Positions 25,300 to 35,200 of a DNA stretch of 40,988 nucleotides are shown piece by piece; the stretch's first letter is position 1; the number at the start of each line of letters is the position of its first letter. The translations under genes and the position numbers were made by a program. This DNA comes from an uncultured Bacilli bacterium. Its GTDB lineage: Bacteria; Bacillota_I; Bacilli_A; RF39; UBA660. The DNA lies in the NCBI GenBank assembly GCA_944363795.1, contig CALVVG010000006.1, positions 1 through 40,988 of the forward strand, given 5' to 3'. Below the pieces are notes generated by a model. The model was given only the letters and a program-made list of their open reading frames with translations, was not told where the DNA came from and did no database searches.

Positions 25300-26305
25300 T
25301 TCTTAATTGCCCACATGCAGCTTTTATATTACCACCAAATTCCCTTCTAATTGTAACATTTATTCCTTTATTTTTAAGTATACCATAAAATTTATCAATT
25401 CTATTTTTACTACTTTTTTTAAATTCAATATTATTTGTTTCATTATAAGGGATTAAATTCACATAGACATTCATTCCTTTTAACAATTTAGCTAATGCTA
25501 AAGCATCAACCTCACAATCATTAACCATATTAAGCATAACATATTCTATAGTAACTCGTCTATTAGTTTTGGCAATATATTCCTTAATTGAGTCAATTAC
25601 CATGTCAACATTATACACTTTATTTACAGGCATTATCTTATTTCTAACTTCGTCAGTAGCCCCATGTAACGACAATGCTAAATTTACTTGCAAATTTAAA
25701 TTACTAAATTCTTTAATTTTAGGAACTAACCCACAAGTAGAGACAGTAATATGTCGAGAACCGATAGCCAATCCTTTAGCATCATTAATAATTTTTATAA
25801 AATTAATAATATTATCATAATTATCAAATGGTTCTCCAATACCCATAACAACTACACTATCAATTTTTTTATTAATATACTTTTCAATCAATAATATTTG
25901 CTCAACAATTTCATAAGTTTCTAAATTACGTACTTTTTTAAGTCTCCCACTTTCGCAAAAACGGCACCCCATATTACAGCCAACTTGACTTGAAACACAA
26001 ACCGATAAACCATAATCATGGTTCATTAATACTGCTTCAATTTTCTCATTATCCCTAAGTCTAAATAAAAATTTTTTAACATCCAAACCTTCTAAAACTT
26101 TTTCAATTTCAATAAATTCATTGCTAAAATCATTGGCTAATTGTAATATAATTTCTTTTTTAATATTACTGAATTTATTAAAATCATATTCTTTATGACA
26201 ATAAAGCCATTCAAAAATTTGAGTAGCTTTATACTCTTTTTCTCCTATATTTAAAAAATAATTTTTTAATTCTTCTTTTGTTATACCTAATATATTATTT
26301 TTCAT
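25286..26305 (-). CDS. rlmN: Dual-specificity RNA methyltransferase RlmN
   Basis: Radical-SAM enzyme making 2-methyladenosine at A2503 of 23S rRNA and A37 of some tRNAs. 339 residues. The iron-sulfur motif is C110-NMG-C114-RF-C117; other landmarks are MGIGEPFDNYDN (about 154-165), STCGLVPKI, ALSLHGATDE and the C-terminal catalytic cysteine in KAACGQLRSESD (C331). The other catalytic cysteine is in the segment before the cluster (VCVSSQVGC). ATG start; the upstream ribosome site is weak (A-rich) and the frame overlaps pgsA by 11 bases, suggesting re-initiation. Its position before prpC-prkC matches the Bacillus order. Confidence 0.95.
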   Translation of the reverse strand: MKNNILGITKEELKNYFLNIGEKEYKATQIFEWLYCHKEYDFNKFSNIKKEIILQLANDFSNEFIEIEKVLEGLDVKKFLFRLRDNEKIEAVLMNHDYGLSVCVSSQVGCNMGCRFCESGRLKKVRNLETYEIVEQILLIEKYINKKIDSVVVMGIGEPFDNYDNIINFIKIINDAKGLAIGSRHITVSTCGLVPKIKEFSNLNLQVNLALSLHGATDEVRNKIMPVNKVYNVDMVIDSIKEYIAKTNRRVTIEYVMLNMVNDCEVDALALAKLLKGMNVYVNLIPYNETNNIEFKKSSKNRIDKFYGILKNKGINVTIRREFGGNIKAACGQLRSESD

Positions 26306-26996
26306 ATTTTTTCTTTGTTGCTAGACTTTTAACTAACTTTAAATTCCCTTCATTTTTATATTTTGCATAAATATTTGGTTCAAACATCAATTTTTTCCAA
26401 CCAATATTGCCAATTTCTTTAGATAATTTTTGTTCATGTTTTTTTCTTTTTTCTACTTCTTTCATACTTATTTTGGACTTATTTATGAAATATTCCCAAA
26501 TATAGCTCAATAAAGTTAATATTTCAATTATAATTAAAGGCAATATTACTAAATTATATGTATTGGAACTTAGATTTTGATCAACTAAAAAATATGTAAT
26601 TGTAATAATTATACCAGCAAACCACATTTTTAATTTTCCAATAATATTAGCATGAACATTGAAATTATGATAATACTTTAAAAATTGTACTAAAGCAATA
26701 CATAATTCTAAAACAATAATGGCAATAGCTAACTTAGTAACGCTAATAAGCATTACTAAATTAACTACTAAAAATAGTTTATCACTAACACTATCAAATA
26801 AACTACCAAAAAATGTTGAAGATTGTAATTTTCTGGCTAAATAACCATCTATAAAATCCGAAAAAAAACATATTGCACATAAAATAGCAGTAATTTTACC
26901 CCCATAAATGTAAAAAAACGGTAGCATTAAAAATATGCCAATAACTCTAATCATCGTAAATGCATTAGTTATAAAAATTTTTGTAAATTTATTCAT
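26295..26996 (-). CDS. pgsA: CDP-alcohol phosphatidyltransferase (PgsA-like)
   Basis: Membrane enzyme that transfers a phosphatidyl group from CDP-diacylglycerol, probably to glycerol 3-phosphate (phosphatidylglycerol pathway); the exact alcohol acceptor is not fixed by motif. 233 residues with about six membrane helices. The family signature D-G-x2-A-R-x8-G-x3-D-x3-D is complete: D47, D50, G51, A54, R55, G64, D68 and D72 in SDFIDGYLARKLQSS and the following residues. A basic tail of about 50 residues (from about 180) extends beyond the usual length. ATG start with GAGTAGGGG upstream. In Bacillus pgsA is elsewhere; here it lies in the fmt-rlmN cluster where rsmB would be. Confidence 0.88.
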   Translation of the reverse strand: MNKFTKIFITNAFTMIRVIGIFLMLPFFYIYGGKITAILCAICFFSDFIDGYLARKLQSSTFFGSLFDSVSDKLFLVVNLVMLISVTKLAIAIIVLELCIALVQFLKYYHNFNVHANIIGKLKMWFAGIIITITYFLVDQNLSSNTYNLVILPLIIIEILTLLSYIWEYFINKSKISMKEVEKRKKHEQKLSKEIGNIGWKKLMFEPNIYAKYKNEGNLKLVKSLATKKKYEK

Positions 26997-27017
26997 TTTT
27001 CCCCTACTCTACTTTTC

Positions 27018-27656
27018 TTAAATTTCTATTTTAGAACACTCACCTATTTTAGTGAAATTCCATTCATAAGTGGTATCATCTACTACCATATATATACTTT
27101 TTATATTTTCTAAGTCTGTTATTACTTGAGCTATTTCTATATCATTTTGTTTATATATAATTGTTCTAGTATCAAAATTTTCTTCTATTTCATATAAATA
27201 AGAATTTAATTTTGAAAAAATTTGTTCTATATTCAAGTAATTACTATCTATATCCAAATACAAATCACTAATTAATTTTTTATTATCTAAATTTATTTGC
27301 CAAATTCCTTCACTATTAATATAATATTTAATTATTTTATCCGAGGTTTCTCGGTAACCAATATCTTCTCCAAATGCTTTTATTCCTGAAAAAATTATTT
27401 TAATATTTTGTTTACTTATAACATATTTATATTCATAATTACCGGCTAATAAATCGTTAATCATTAAAGAATATTCTTTATAATCTTCTTTTTTTACTTC
27501 ATTTACATTATTATTGTCATTTGTATTACTTTCTGTATTTTTTTTATTATTAAAGGATGTAAAAACTATTAATAATAATATAAATATTCCCCAGCAAATT
27601 AATTTAATAATAGATTTTCCCTTTTCAGTGTGCCAAAATTCATTATGTTCTTTCAT
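27018..27656 (-). CDS. Membrane-anchored extracytoplasmic protein of unknown function
   Basis: 212 residues: a short cytoplasmic N-terminus (MKEHNEFWHTEKGKSI), one membrane helix (about 17-34), an Asn-rich linker (about 38-52) and an outer domain with alternating strands (YEYKYVISKQNIKIIFSG ... GIWQINLDNKK ... TTYEWNFTKIG). No family recognised. It looks like a small beta-rich lipoprotein-type or wall-facing domain but has no lipobox cysteine. The ATG overlaps the fmt stop by one base (TAATG), so expression follows fmt. Neighbouring pgsA suggests, weakly, an envelope-related role. Confidence 0.78.
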   Translation of the reverse strand: MKEHNEFWHTEKGKSIIKLICWGIFILLLIVFTSFNNKKNTESNTNDNNNVNEVKKEDYKEYSLMINDLLAGNYEYKYVISKQNIKIIFSGIKAFGEDIGYRETSDKIIKYYINSEGIWQINLDNKKLISDLYLDIDSNYLNIEQIFSKLNSYLYEIEENFDTRTIIYKQNDIEIAQVITDLENIKSIYMVVDDTTYEWNFTKIGECSKIEI

Positions 27657-28585
27657 TAATTTACCGCCTTATTTAAATAAGTTTCTTTATTTAATCCATT
27701 TAAATAACTTTTAATATCCATAACATTTTTTCCATAAGGTTTTATTTTTTTTAAATATATAACCCCATCTTGACAACTAATCCCTAATTTATCACTTGAA
27801 ATTTCAATAACTTTACTTACACTTTTTACTTTACTAGGTTTAAATTCAGCATCAATTACTTTTATTTCTTTTGAATCTATAACAATATTGGCTAAAGGCC
27901 AAGGATTAAAGGCTCTAATTTTATTTATGATATTTACTCCCATATCGTTAAAATTAATTTTTTCATCTTCTCTTTTAATCATAGGAGCTAAACTATAATT
28001 ATTGCCTTGTTTAATTCTTTTGCACTTATTATTTAATATATCAGGTAATACCTCTAACAATGTATCTTTTCCAAGTACAGACAATTTATCATGCAAAGTG
28101 CCCACATTATCTTCTGCAGATATTAATATCTCTTTTGATTTAATAATGTCTCCAGTATCCATGCCTTCATCCATATACATTATTGTTATTCCAGTTTTAG
28201 TATCGCCGTTTAAAATAGCCCATTGAATTGGAGCAGAACCACGATATTTCGGTAAAAGTGAAGCATGAACATTTATGCAACCATACTTAGGCAAATCTAA
28301 AACTTCTTTAGGAATAATTTGTCCATAAGCACAAGTAACAATCAAATCTATTTCTAAATCACTTAATTTACTAAAATCTTTTCTAATTTTTTCTGGTTGA
28401 AAAATTGGTATATTATTTTCAATCGCAATTTGTTTTACTGGACTATATTGTATTAGTTTTTTTCTTCCAACTTCTTTATCCGGTTGAGTAACCACCATAA
28501 TTACATTAGTTTTGGCAATTAACATTTTTAATACTGGAACTGCAAAATCTGGGGTCCCCATAAAAACGATTTTTTTATCTTTCAT
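27656..28585 (-). CDS. fmt: Methionyl-tRNA formyltransferase
   Basis: Formylates Met-tRNA(fMet) with 10-formyltetrahydrofolate, producing the initiator tRNA. 309 residues, family about 310-315. Seen: VFMGTPDFAVPVLK (N-terminus), VTCAYGQIIPKEVL, INVHASLLPKYRGSAPIQWAILNGDTKTG (the N-x-H-x-SLLPxxRG active-site region), MDEGMDTGDI and RAFNPWPLA in the C-terminal domain. Start at ATG 28583-28585, with GAGG upstream; an earlier in-frame ATG 30 bases upstream would add a non-conserved extension containing the ribosome site. Second gene of the operon, after an unknown gene; def and priA, usual partners in Bacillus, are not here. Confidence 0.96.
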   Translation of the reverse strand: MKDKKIVFMGTPDFAVPVLKMLIAKTNVIMVVTQPDKEVGRKKLIQYSPVKQIAIENNIPIFQPEKIRKDFSKLSDLEIDLIVTCAYGQIIPKEVLDLPKYGCINVHASLLPKYRGSAPIQWAILNGDTKTGITIMYMDEGMDTGDIIKSKEILISAEDNVGTLHDKLSVLGKDTLLEVLPDILNNKCKRIKQGNNYSLAPMIKREDEKINFNDMGVNIINKIRAFNPWPLANIVIDSKEIKVIDAEFKPSKVKSVSKVIEISSDKLGISCQDGVIYLKKIKPYGKNVMDIKSYLNGLNKETYLNKAVN

Positions 28586-28622
28586 TATAACCTCACCACT
28601 ATAAAGATTATACATTAAAAAT

Positions 28623-29618
28623 TTATTTTTTTAAACTAAAAACAGCAAAATCTTTTCTATCTATATCTAAATCTTCAAAGGCAATTTTAATTAAATAAGC
28701 ACCCAAATGATCATTTTTTAAATTATCACCTTCTATGTAATATTTTATTTGTAATTTATATAATGCTAATGTTTCTGCATCAAGCATTAATAATGTTGCC
28801 TTTAACATAAACACTCGCAAAATAACAGATACTACTTTTTCAGTATTATTAAATTTTGAACTTTTTAACTTTAATAATTGGTTAATATGATAAGTAGCAA
28901 TTGTTTTAGCATAAGAAGAAACTTGATGTTCATAATCACTTTGATAAAAATTTTCCATTTCAGATAATAATTTGGAATTTAAAAACTTACAATATGGCAT
29001 TTGAAATTTATTGCCAATAAATTCTTTTTCAAAATTTTTATGTAAAAAAGATACATTATATTTAGTTTTTACAAGATAATCCTCAAATTTTTTATTTGTA
29101 CTATCATAAAAATCTTGAACAAAAGTCAAAAATATTTTTACAATATCTTTTTCAATTTCTATAAGCAAGTTATTTTTTGATACTTGAATATAAAAATCAT
29201 CTTCTGGTTCTCCTTCAAGTTCTAATGCACTTGTATTTTCATTTTCACAATATAAAAAATTAATTATTTTAACATCACAAAATGAATTAAATAATAAATA
29301 CTTTATAATTCTTCTAAAAATTAATTTATTATCATCAAATGTTATAACATTATCTAAAGTTAAACCAACATTATGTATTTGGTAATATTCCAATAAATAA
29401 TAAATTATTTTTTGAGCACTTTTTTTGTCAATTTCTCGATATTTCCTATTTTCTACTTCAATTGCAATATTCAAATATTCTAACATTTCTTTATATTCTT
29501 CTGTATCAAAGTTTCCATTTATTTCTAAATTATATAATTTTTGATATAAAGCATAAATTGAATTAGTTATTTTTGTTAAATCTTGAATCTCTACTATTTC
29601 TTTTCCTGATAATTTCAA
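28623..29618 (-). CDS. Helical protein of unknown function, first gene of the fmt operon
   Basis: 331 residues, almost entirely helical by composition (rich in K, I, L, E, N and Y), with no signal peptide, membrane helix or recognisable catalytic motif. I do not recognise the family. The start must be TTG (29616-29618): GGTGAT lies at suitable distance upstream and the next in-frame ATG is more than 40 codons inside. It is 37 bases from fmt, so it shares the operon of translation and phospho-signalling genes. A TATAAT box and the palindrome TATGGTACCATA (29656-29667) lie upstream. Confidence 0.75.
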   Translation of the reverse strand: MKLSGKEIVEIQDLTKITNSIYALYQKLYNLEINGNFDTEEYKEMLEYLNIAIEVENRKYREIDKKSAQKIIYYLLEYYQIHNVGLTLDNVITFDDNKLIFRRIIKYLLFNSFCDVKIINFLYCENENTSALELEGEPEDDFYIQVSKNNLLIEIEKDIVKIFLTFVQDFYDSTNKKFEDYLVKTKYNVSFLHKNFEKEFIGNKFQMPYCKFLNSKLLSEMENFYQSDYEHQVSSYAKTIATYHINQLLKLKSSKFNNTEKVVSVILRVFMLKATLLMLDAETLALYKLQIKYYIEGDNLKNDHLGAYLIKIAFEDLDIDRKDFAVFSLKK

Positions 29619-29649
29619 TTTTAATCACCACTTACTTCATATAAATTGT

Positions 29650-29667
29650 GAATTATATGGTACCATA
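29650..29667 (-). promoter_or_regulatory. Possible operator/promoter of the fmt operon
   Basis: A perfect 12-bp palindrome TATGGTACCATA (29656-29667) overlaps a minus-strand TATAAT (about 29652-29657). No good -35 box is placed at the right distance, so this may be an activator- or repressor-dependent promoter. Confidence 0.4.
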
Positions 29668-29799
29668 AAACATAAAAATAAACAATACTTAGATTAGTTT
29701 AATTTCAATTTGTTAGATTTAATTTTTATCTAAAAAATGTAATAAACAATAAAACTTTCCAGTTTGCAAATAACCACTATTAAAATTTTGAAATATTAT

Positions 29800-29835
29800 A
29801 AAAAAAGAATACTATAAAATAATTTTATAATACTC
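29800..29835 (-). terminator. Terminator after the broken zinc-ribbon gene
   Basis: Arms 29807-29820 and 29822-29835 pair over 14 positions (two G-T wobbles) with a single-base gap, so the real loop is a few bases larger. A T run follows on the minus strand (29800-29806). It lies about 70 bases beyond the stop at 29905. Confidence 0.75.
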
Positions 29836-29904
29836 TTTTAAAATATTTTGTTTATTATTAAGATTACCATACTAGAAATTAATGTGAATATAAGAAATAT
29901 AAGC

Positions 29905-30366
29905 TCATTGATTATCTTTAGATGTTTCATTATAATCTTTTATTTCTGGTATTAAAACAACTAATTGTTCATAAGCAGTATTAAGATCATCACTATATTG
30001 ATTATATTTAGAAACATAATCTCTATATGTACCACTTGGTGATGTTGCTTGATCTACTAAATTATTAAATGCTCCATACAATTCTATCATTTTATCATAG
30101 GCTTCTTTGTATTTTTGATTAGGTTTATTTTGTAATTTTAGCACTTCTTCTTTTATTTCTTCTTGTTGTTCTTTTAATTTATTCATTTTATCTTGGTTTG
30201 TAGTTAAGTATTTTACTATAGATGTGTTAAAATCACTAGACTTATATTGATAATAATCGTCGCGATAACTAAAATCATCAAAAATAGCTTTATACCAAAC
30301 TTGTCCGATATCATAACAATATAAACTAGAAACTAAACCGTTTACATAAATCTTACTACTTGTCAC
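29905..30366 (-). pseudogene. C-terminal half of zinc-ribbon membrane protein, downstream of an in-frame stop
   Basis: 153 codons in the same frame as the gene at 30373-30594, from which only a TAA codon (30373-30375) and two sense codons separate it. It encodes a helical extracytoplasmic domain (VWYKAIFDDFSYRDDYYQYKSSDFNTSIVKYL ... coiled coil EEIKEEVLKLQNKPNQKYKEAYDKMIELYGAFNNLV). From memory, a zinc ribbon, a membrane helix and a helical domain of this kind form one protein in related gut Bacillota. A GTG at 30364-30366 could serve as a start but no ribosome site precedes it. Most likely a nonsense-mutated gene of about 230 codons; stop readthrough or a sequencing error are alternatives. 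Confidence 0.7.
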
Positions 30367-30372
30367 AACAAT

Positions 30373-30594
30373 TTAGTCGTGATATTCTTTATCAATTTTT
30401 TCTTGATTCTTTTTACTAATATTAACCCCTATCACTGAACCAATAATAAGAAAAATAGTTAATATTCCTCCAACAATAGCAATTTTTTTAATTTTTTTCT
30501 TATCCATCTGTTTCAATTTGTAACCACAATTATTACATTTCTTTAATTGACTTGAAACTTCTTTCCCACATTCAGGGCACTTCACTAACGCCAT
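30373..30594 (-). CDS. N-terminal zinc-ribbon and membrane segment (first half of interrupted gene)
   Basis: 73 residues: a zinc ribbon with two paired cysteine knuckles (CPECG at about 6-10 and CNNCG at about 22-26), a basic stretch (KQMDKKKIKKIA) and a membrane helix (about 37-58), ending abruptly in KEYHD before an in-frame TAA. The ribbon is cytoplasmic. Start ATG 30592-30594: GGAGG lies 12 bases upstream, whereas an ATG 21 bases earlier would place that ribosome site inside the coding sequence. Promoter at 30618-30647. See 29905-30366 for the remaining half. Confidence 0.75.
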   Translation of the reverse strand: MALVKCPECGKEVSSQLKKCNNCGYKLKQMDKKKIKKIAIVGGILTIFLIIGSVIGVNISKKNQEKIDKEYHD

Positions 30595-30617
30595 ACTTCT
30601 ATAATTCCTCCACATTA

Positions 30618-30647
30618 ATTATAGCATAATAATAAATAAAGTGTCTA
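30618..30647 (-). promoter_or_regulatory. Promoter of the zinc-ribbon gene
   Basis: Minus-strand TAGACA (30642-30647), an 18-base spacer and TATAAT (30618-30623) preceded by TG (extended -10). Confidence 0.7.
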
Positions 30648-30782
30648 CATATAAAAATGAGCAAAATCTCTATTAAATAATAAGGATAATAGATAACAAT
30701 TATATAATATTTTTGTATTAAAATACATAAATATGTATAAGAAAATACACAATTCTAAACAAAATTTTTGCCTTATTTTTGC

Positions 30783-30829
30783 AAAAAATAAATACCAGTT
30801 ATTTGTATGTAATAAAATACACTGGCATT
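30783..30829 (-). terminator. Probable terminator of the 30863 surface protein gene
   Basis: AATACCAGT (30791-30799) and ACTGGCATT (30821-30829) form a 9-bp stem with one G-T wobble and a 21-base loop. A T-rich tract follows on the minus strand (30783-30788). Confidence 0.55.
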
Positions 30830-30862
30830 TAACTTTTTTATTATTTAAATCTACTTTAAAAA

Positions 30863-32137
30863 TTAAAATAGTACAACTCTATAAGGATTAACTTTTGTGC
30901 CATCACCACTAGTTATTTGAATATTTGTTTTAAGGTAAAATACTGGTCTAATAGCATAAGCAGTGTTAACTAAATTATCAGCAGTATTACCTGCATCATT
31001 AACAGTATAGGCCCGATACCACCAATCTGAGCAGCGAGTAATTGTAGATTCATAAAGCCCCATAAACAACCAATTGGCATTTCGATTTTGATCACTATTA
31101 TAATTAGACAGTTTAGTAGTCCAATTTTCAGGACTGGCGGCATATCCATAATCGCTTAAATACATTAATCCAATTTCATCTGAATATGTAGTAGATTCTG
31201 CAGGACTTATTATTTCATTTTGATAAGCATTTTTAACTGTTGAACTTATTGTCTTACTAGCAGTATTACCACCAACTTTCCATGTTGTAGTTGTTATCAA
31301 ATTTTGCCATTCACTACTTAACGTTCCCCAATAGTTTGTATTTAAATTTATTGTATTTAAATTACTTTCACTCCATGTATTTATTCCCGTATTATTATTC
31401 CAATAATAAGTATTTATTGTTGTTAAACTACCTTTATAATAGCTGGAACTGGTATTGTTATAAGTATTACTATTATAATCGCCATTCGTACCTAGCAAAT
31501 TAATATTAGCATAATCCGCTTTAATTAATTTTATTTGTTCATTAAACAACCCTATTATTCGATACAAATTATCTTCAGGGCATGTTTCAGCATCAGTTCC
31601 AAAGCACACATAATTATTTGGATTAGCTCCGGCATATCGATAGGAATTATCACCCGCTTCTTGATCAGCATTAGTATATGTACCTTGACCATCATGATAG
31701 TATAAACCATTGTCTCCATCATTTATATAAACATTTTCTTTTATACAATTTGCCATATTTTTTCCAGAACATATATCAGCTAATGAAGGTTCAACAAACC
31801 TGTCAAAATATATGTAACATTTATCTATGGAACTAGATTCCATTAATACTTTCTTGGCATCATTATCCCAAGAAAGTGTTCCACCATTTTCACATTTTGA
31901 CAATACTGCATTAAAAACATAGCCATCTGTTAACCAAGTACTAGCAGTTGTTTCTTCGTATATTCCAGTACCAGATTCTGTTTCCAACATCATTGTTAAC
32001 ATATTAGTATTTTTTATATTATCTTTAGTTTTTGCAATATTTATTTTTTCGTTTGCCGTATTATTAAAATTATTTAAAGCAATTCCCACTATAAATATTA
32101 TTATTAGTATAATACTCGTGTATATTAATTTTTTCAT
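30863..32137 (-). CDS. Surface protein sharing the C-terminal domain of the 18461 gene product
   Basis: 424 residues. A signal or anchor helix (about 4-23) is followed by a region with four cysteines (about 80-130: CENGG, CYIYF, CSGK, NCIKENV), then the C-terminal domain (about 137-424) closely related to the one at 18461-20956: GLYYHDGQGTYTNADQEAG, DNSYRYAGANPNNYVCFG, CPEDNLYRIIGLF, TTWKVGGN, IGLMYLSDYGYAASPENW and AIRPVFYLKTNIQITSGDG. The near-C-terminal stretch that varies between the two (around TITRCSDWWYRAYT) is locally about 50% G+C. ATG start with AAGGTGA six bases upstream. Transcribed from its own promoter just after polC. Role unknown; likely displayed on the cell surface. Confidence 0.82.
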   Translation of the reverse strand: MKKLIYTSIILIIIFIVGIALNNFNNTANEKINIAKTKDNIKNTNMLTMMLETESGTGIYEETTASTWLTDGYVFNAVLSKCENGGTLSWDNDAKKVLMESSSIDKCYIYFDRFVEPSLADICSGKNMANCIKENVYINDGDNGLYYHDGQGTYTNADQEAGDNSYRYAGANPNNYVCFGTDAETCPEDNLYRIIGLFNEQIKLIKADYANINLLGTNGDYNSNTYNNTSSSYYKGSLTTINTYYWNNNTGINTWSESNLNTINLNTNYWGTLSSEWQNLITTTTWKVGGNTASKTISSTVKNAYQNEIISPAESTTYSDEIGLMYLSDYGYAASPENWTTKLSNYNSDQNRNANWLFMGLYESTITRCSDWWYRAYTVNDAGNTADNLVNTAYAIRPVFYLKTNIQITSGDGTKVNPYRVVLF

Positions 32138-32211
32138 TTTATTTCACCTTTTTATAGTATAACAAATAAATTCTAAAATTTTTGTTGAAATATTTTCTAC
32201 CATACATAAAT

Positions 32212-32240
32212 ATTATACTATAAATTCATGAGTAATACAA
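32212..32240 (-). promoter_or_regulatory. Promoter of the 30863 surface protein gene
   Basis: Minus-strand TTGTAT (32235-32240), a 17-base spacer and TATAAT (32212-32217). The CTTGTATTACT around the -35 box is identical to that of the other C-terminal-domain surface gene (21053-21063). It lies 15 bases beyond the polC stop with no terminator seen between. Confidence 0.75.
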
Positions 32241-32254
32241 GTTTCTCAATTTAT

Positions 32255-35200
32255 TTAAAACAAACTCATTTGAGCAGATTCTGGCATGCCATTAAATACT
32301 CCTAATTCTCTTAAAGAATTCATAGTTGTTTGATTAACTTTACCTCTGGTTTGAAAATCTTCAATACAGTAAAATGGTTTTTTGTTTCTTTCTTCTATTA
32401 TTTTATTAGCAACCGATTCTCCAAGACCATCGACTGCCATAAATGGTAAATATAATGATTTATTTTCTTCATCGATATAAAATGTTTTAGCTAAAGATTT
32501 TTCGATATTAATGTTTTTAAATTGAAAACCTCGTGCTAACATTTCTAGTGCTACTGCTAAAGTATCAGCTACAGCATTTTCTTTAGCTGAGGCCCCAAAT
32601 TCTTTTTCCCTTATTTCTATTAATCGTCTTTTAATTCCGTCATATCCTTGAAGCATAGCTTTAACATCAAAATCACTTCTTCTTATACTAAAAAATGCAG
32701 AGTAATAATAAAGAGGATAATATACCTTAAACCAAGCAACTCTGTATGCCATCATTACATAAGCACAAGCGTGAGCTTTTGGAAACATATATTCAATTTT
32801 TCGGCAACATTCAATAAACCATTCAGGAACATCATGTTCTCGCATTGATGCCGCATGAAGCTGCCAAGTTTCTGGTTCTTTTTTAGCCTTGCCTTTACGA
32901 ACAAATTCACTAATTTTAAATGCCGAACTTGGCTCCATTCCATAATTAATTAAACTAACCATAATATCATCCCGACAACCAACAACCTCATTAAATGATG
33001 CAACATTATTAATAATTAAATCGCGAACATTTCCTTGCCATACGTTAGTCCCGTGTGATAAACCAGCAATTTTGACTAAATCAGCAAAATGAGTCGGTTT
33101 AATTTCTAAAAGCATTCGAATTGCAAAATTAGTACCAAATTCTGGAATACCTAACGTTCCTGTCTTACATAGTATTTGCTCTTCATTAACATTTAATACT
33201 TTAGGTGAAGTAAATAAACTAATTACATTAGTATCATCAAATGGAATATCTAAAATATTAACTTTGGTGGTATCCCCTAAATATCTTAACATCGTCGGAT
33301 CATCATGTCCTAATATATCCAATTTTAAAACATTATCATGAATAGCATGGAAATCAAAATGAGTAGTAAACCATGTGCTATCTGGTTCATCCGCTGGAAA
33401 TTGATATGGTGTAAAATCAAATACATCCATATATTGTGGAATAACAATAATTCCTCCAGGATGCTGACCAGTTGTTCTTTTTACACCAGTGCAGCCAATT
33501 GCCAATCTTTCTATTTCTATATCATTTAAAATTATATTATTGTCTTCACAATAGCCTCGAACATAACCAAAAGCTGTTTTTTCAGCAACGGTAGATATTG
33601 TTCCTGCACGATATGCATGATCTTCACCAAACAATACTTTAACATAATTGTGCGCATCTGCTTGATTATCTCCCGAAAAATTAAGATCTATATCTGGAAC
33701 CTTTTCGGCTTTAAAGCCTAAGAACGTAGCAAAAGGCATATCTTGTCCTTCTTTTCTTAATTTTTCGCCACATTCACAAATTCTATCAGGCATATCATAG
33801 CCACTGGAATAATTATTGGCAAGTGATTCACCTGATTCATCTTCAAAATATGAACTTTTACATTTAGGACATACATAGTGTGGTGGAAGACCATTAACTT
33901 CGGTTATTCCCATCATTGTTGCGACCAAAGAAGAACCCACCGATCCACGAGATCCAACAAAATAACCATCAGAATTACTTTTTTTAACCAACTTTTCAGC
34001 TATTAAATAAATAACATCAAATCCCCCACCAATAATACCTGCAAGTTCTGCTTCTAATCGTTCGGCTATATTTTGAGGTAAGGGATTACCATATATTTCA
34101 TGAGCTTTTTTATATACCATTTCTTTAGTAATTTCAGCCGAATTTTCTAAAACTGGCGTATATAATTTATCATGAATTATTTGTAATTCTTCTACTTCAT
34201 CAGCTATAATATTTGGATTAGTAATAACTATTTCTTTTCTTAAGTCTTCATCTAAAAATGCAAATTGGTCAAGCATTTCTTCGGTAGTCATAAAATACAT
34301 ATTTGGAACTTCTATATCTTTATGATTAAGGGGATGTAATTTGCCATTAGTTTTTTGACCAATAATTATTTTACGATAAATTAAATCATCTGGTCTTAAA
34401 TTATGAACATCACCAGTTGCAACAGGCAATTTACCAATTTTTTTGGCAGTTTTAACTAATCGAGAAATATAACCACCATATTCTAAAGTATTATGAAATT
34501 TTTTATCATTACCAATTATATGTGAACAAGCACTAGGGGGATTTACTTCTATGTAATCATAAAAATTCATTAAATCTATTAATTCATCGTCATTTAATCC
34601 ATAGCCTTTTTCAAATACTTCTCCATTAATACAACCACTACCAACAATTAATCCTTCCCGTAAATTCATCAGATCAGTGCGTGGTATTTTAGGTTCTTTA
34701 CCCTTATATAAATATTTAGTATTGGCTAAACTAATAATTTTAAATAAATTTTTCAAACCTACCCGATTTTTAGCAATGACAGTTGCATGAAATGGCCTAG
34801 CAAATTTAATTGCATTTTCTTGATCAGCTAATCCTGCTAATTGAATTGTTGTTTTAACATTTTGTTTTTTTAATTCATATAACATTCGATAAAAGCATTT
34901 GCTTGTTCCTTCGCAGTCATAATCTGCTCGATGATGTTTGTCTTCATCCCAATCAACTTCTAAATTTTTAACTAAAGTTGATAATTTATGATTGCGCCAT
35001 TCTGGATACATATTACGAGCCATTCCCATAGTATCAATAACAGTGTTATTAAATTCCTTTAAATTATATTTTTTAACAGCACTTTTTATAAAAGAAATAT
35101 CAAATTTAGCATTATGAGCAACTAATGGTAAATCACCAACAAATTCTAAAAATCTTTTCGTAACATTTTCTTCAGTATCTTTACCTTCTAACATTTCATC

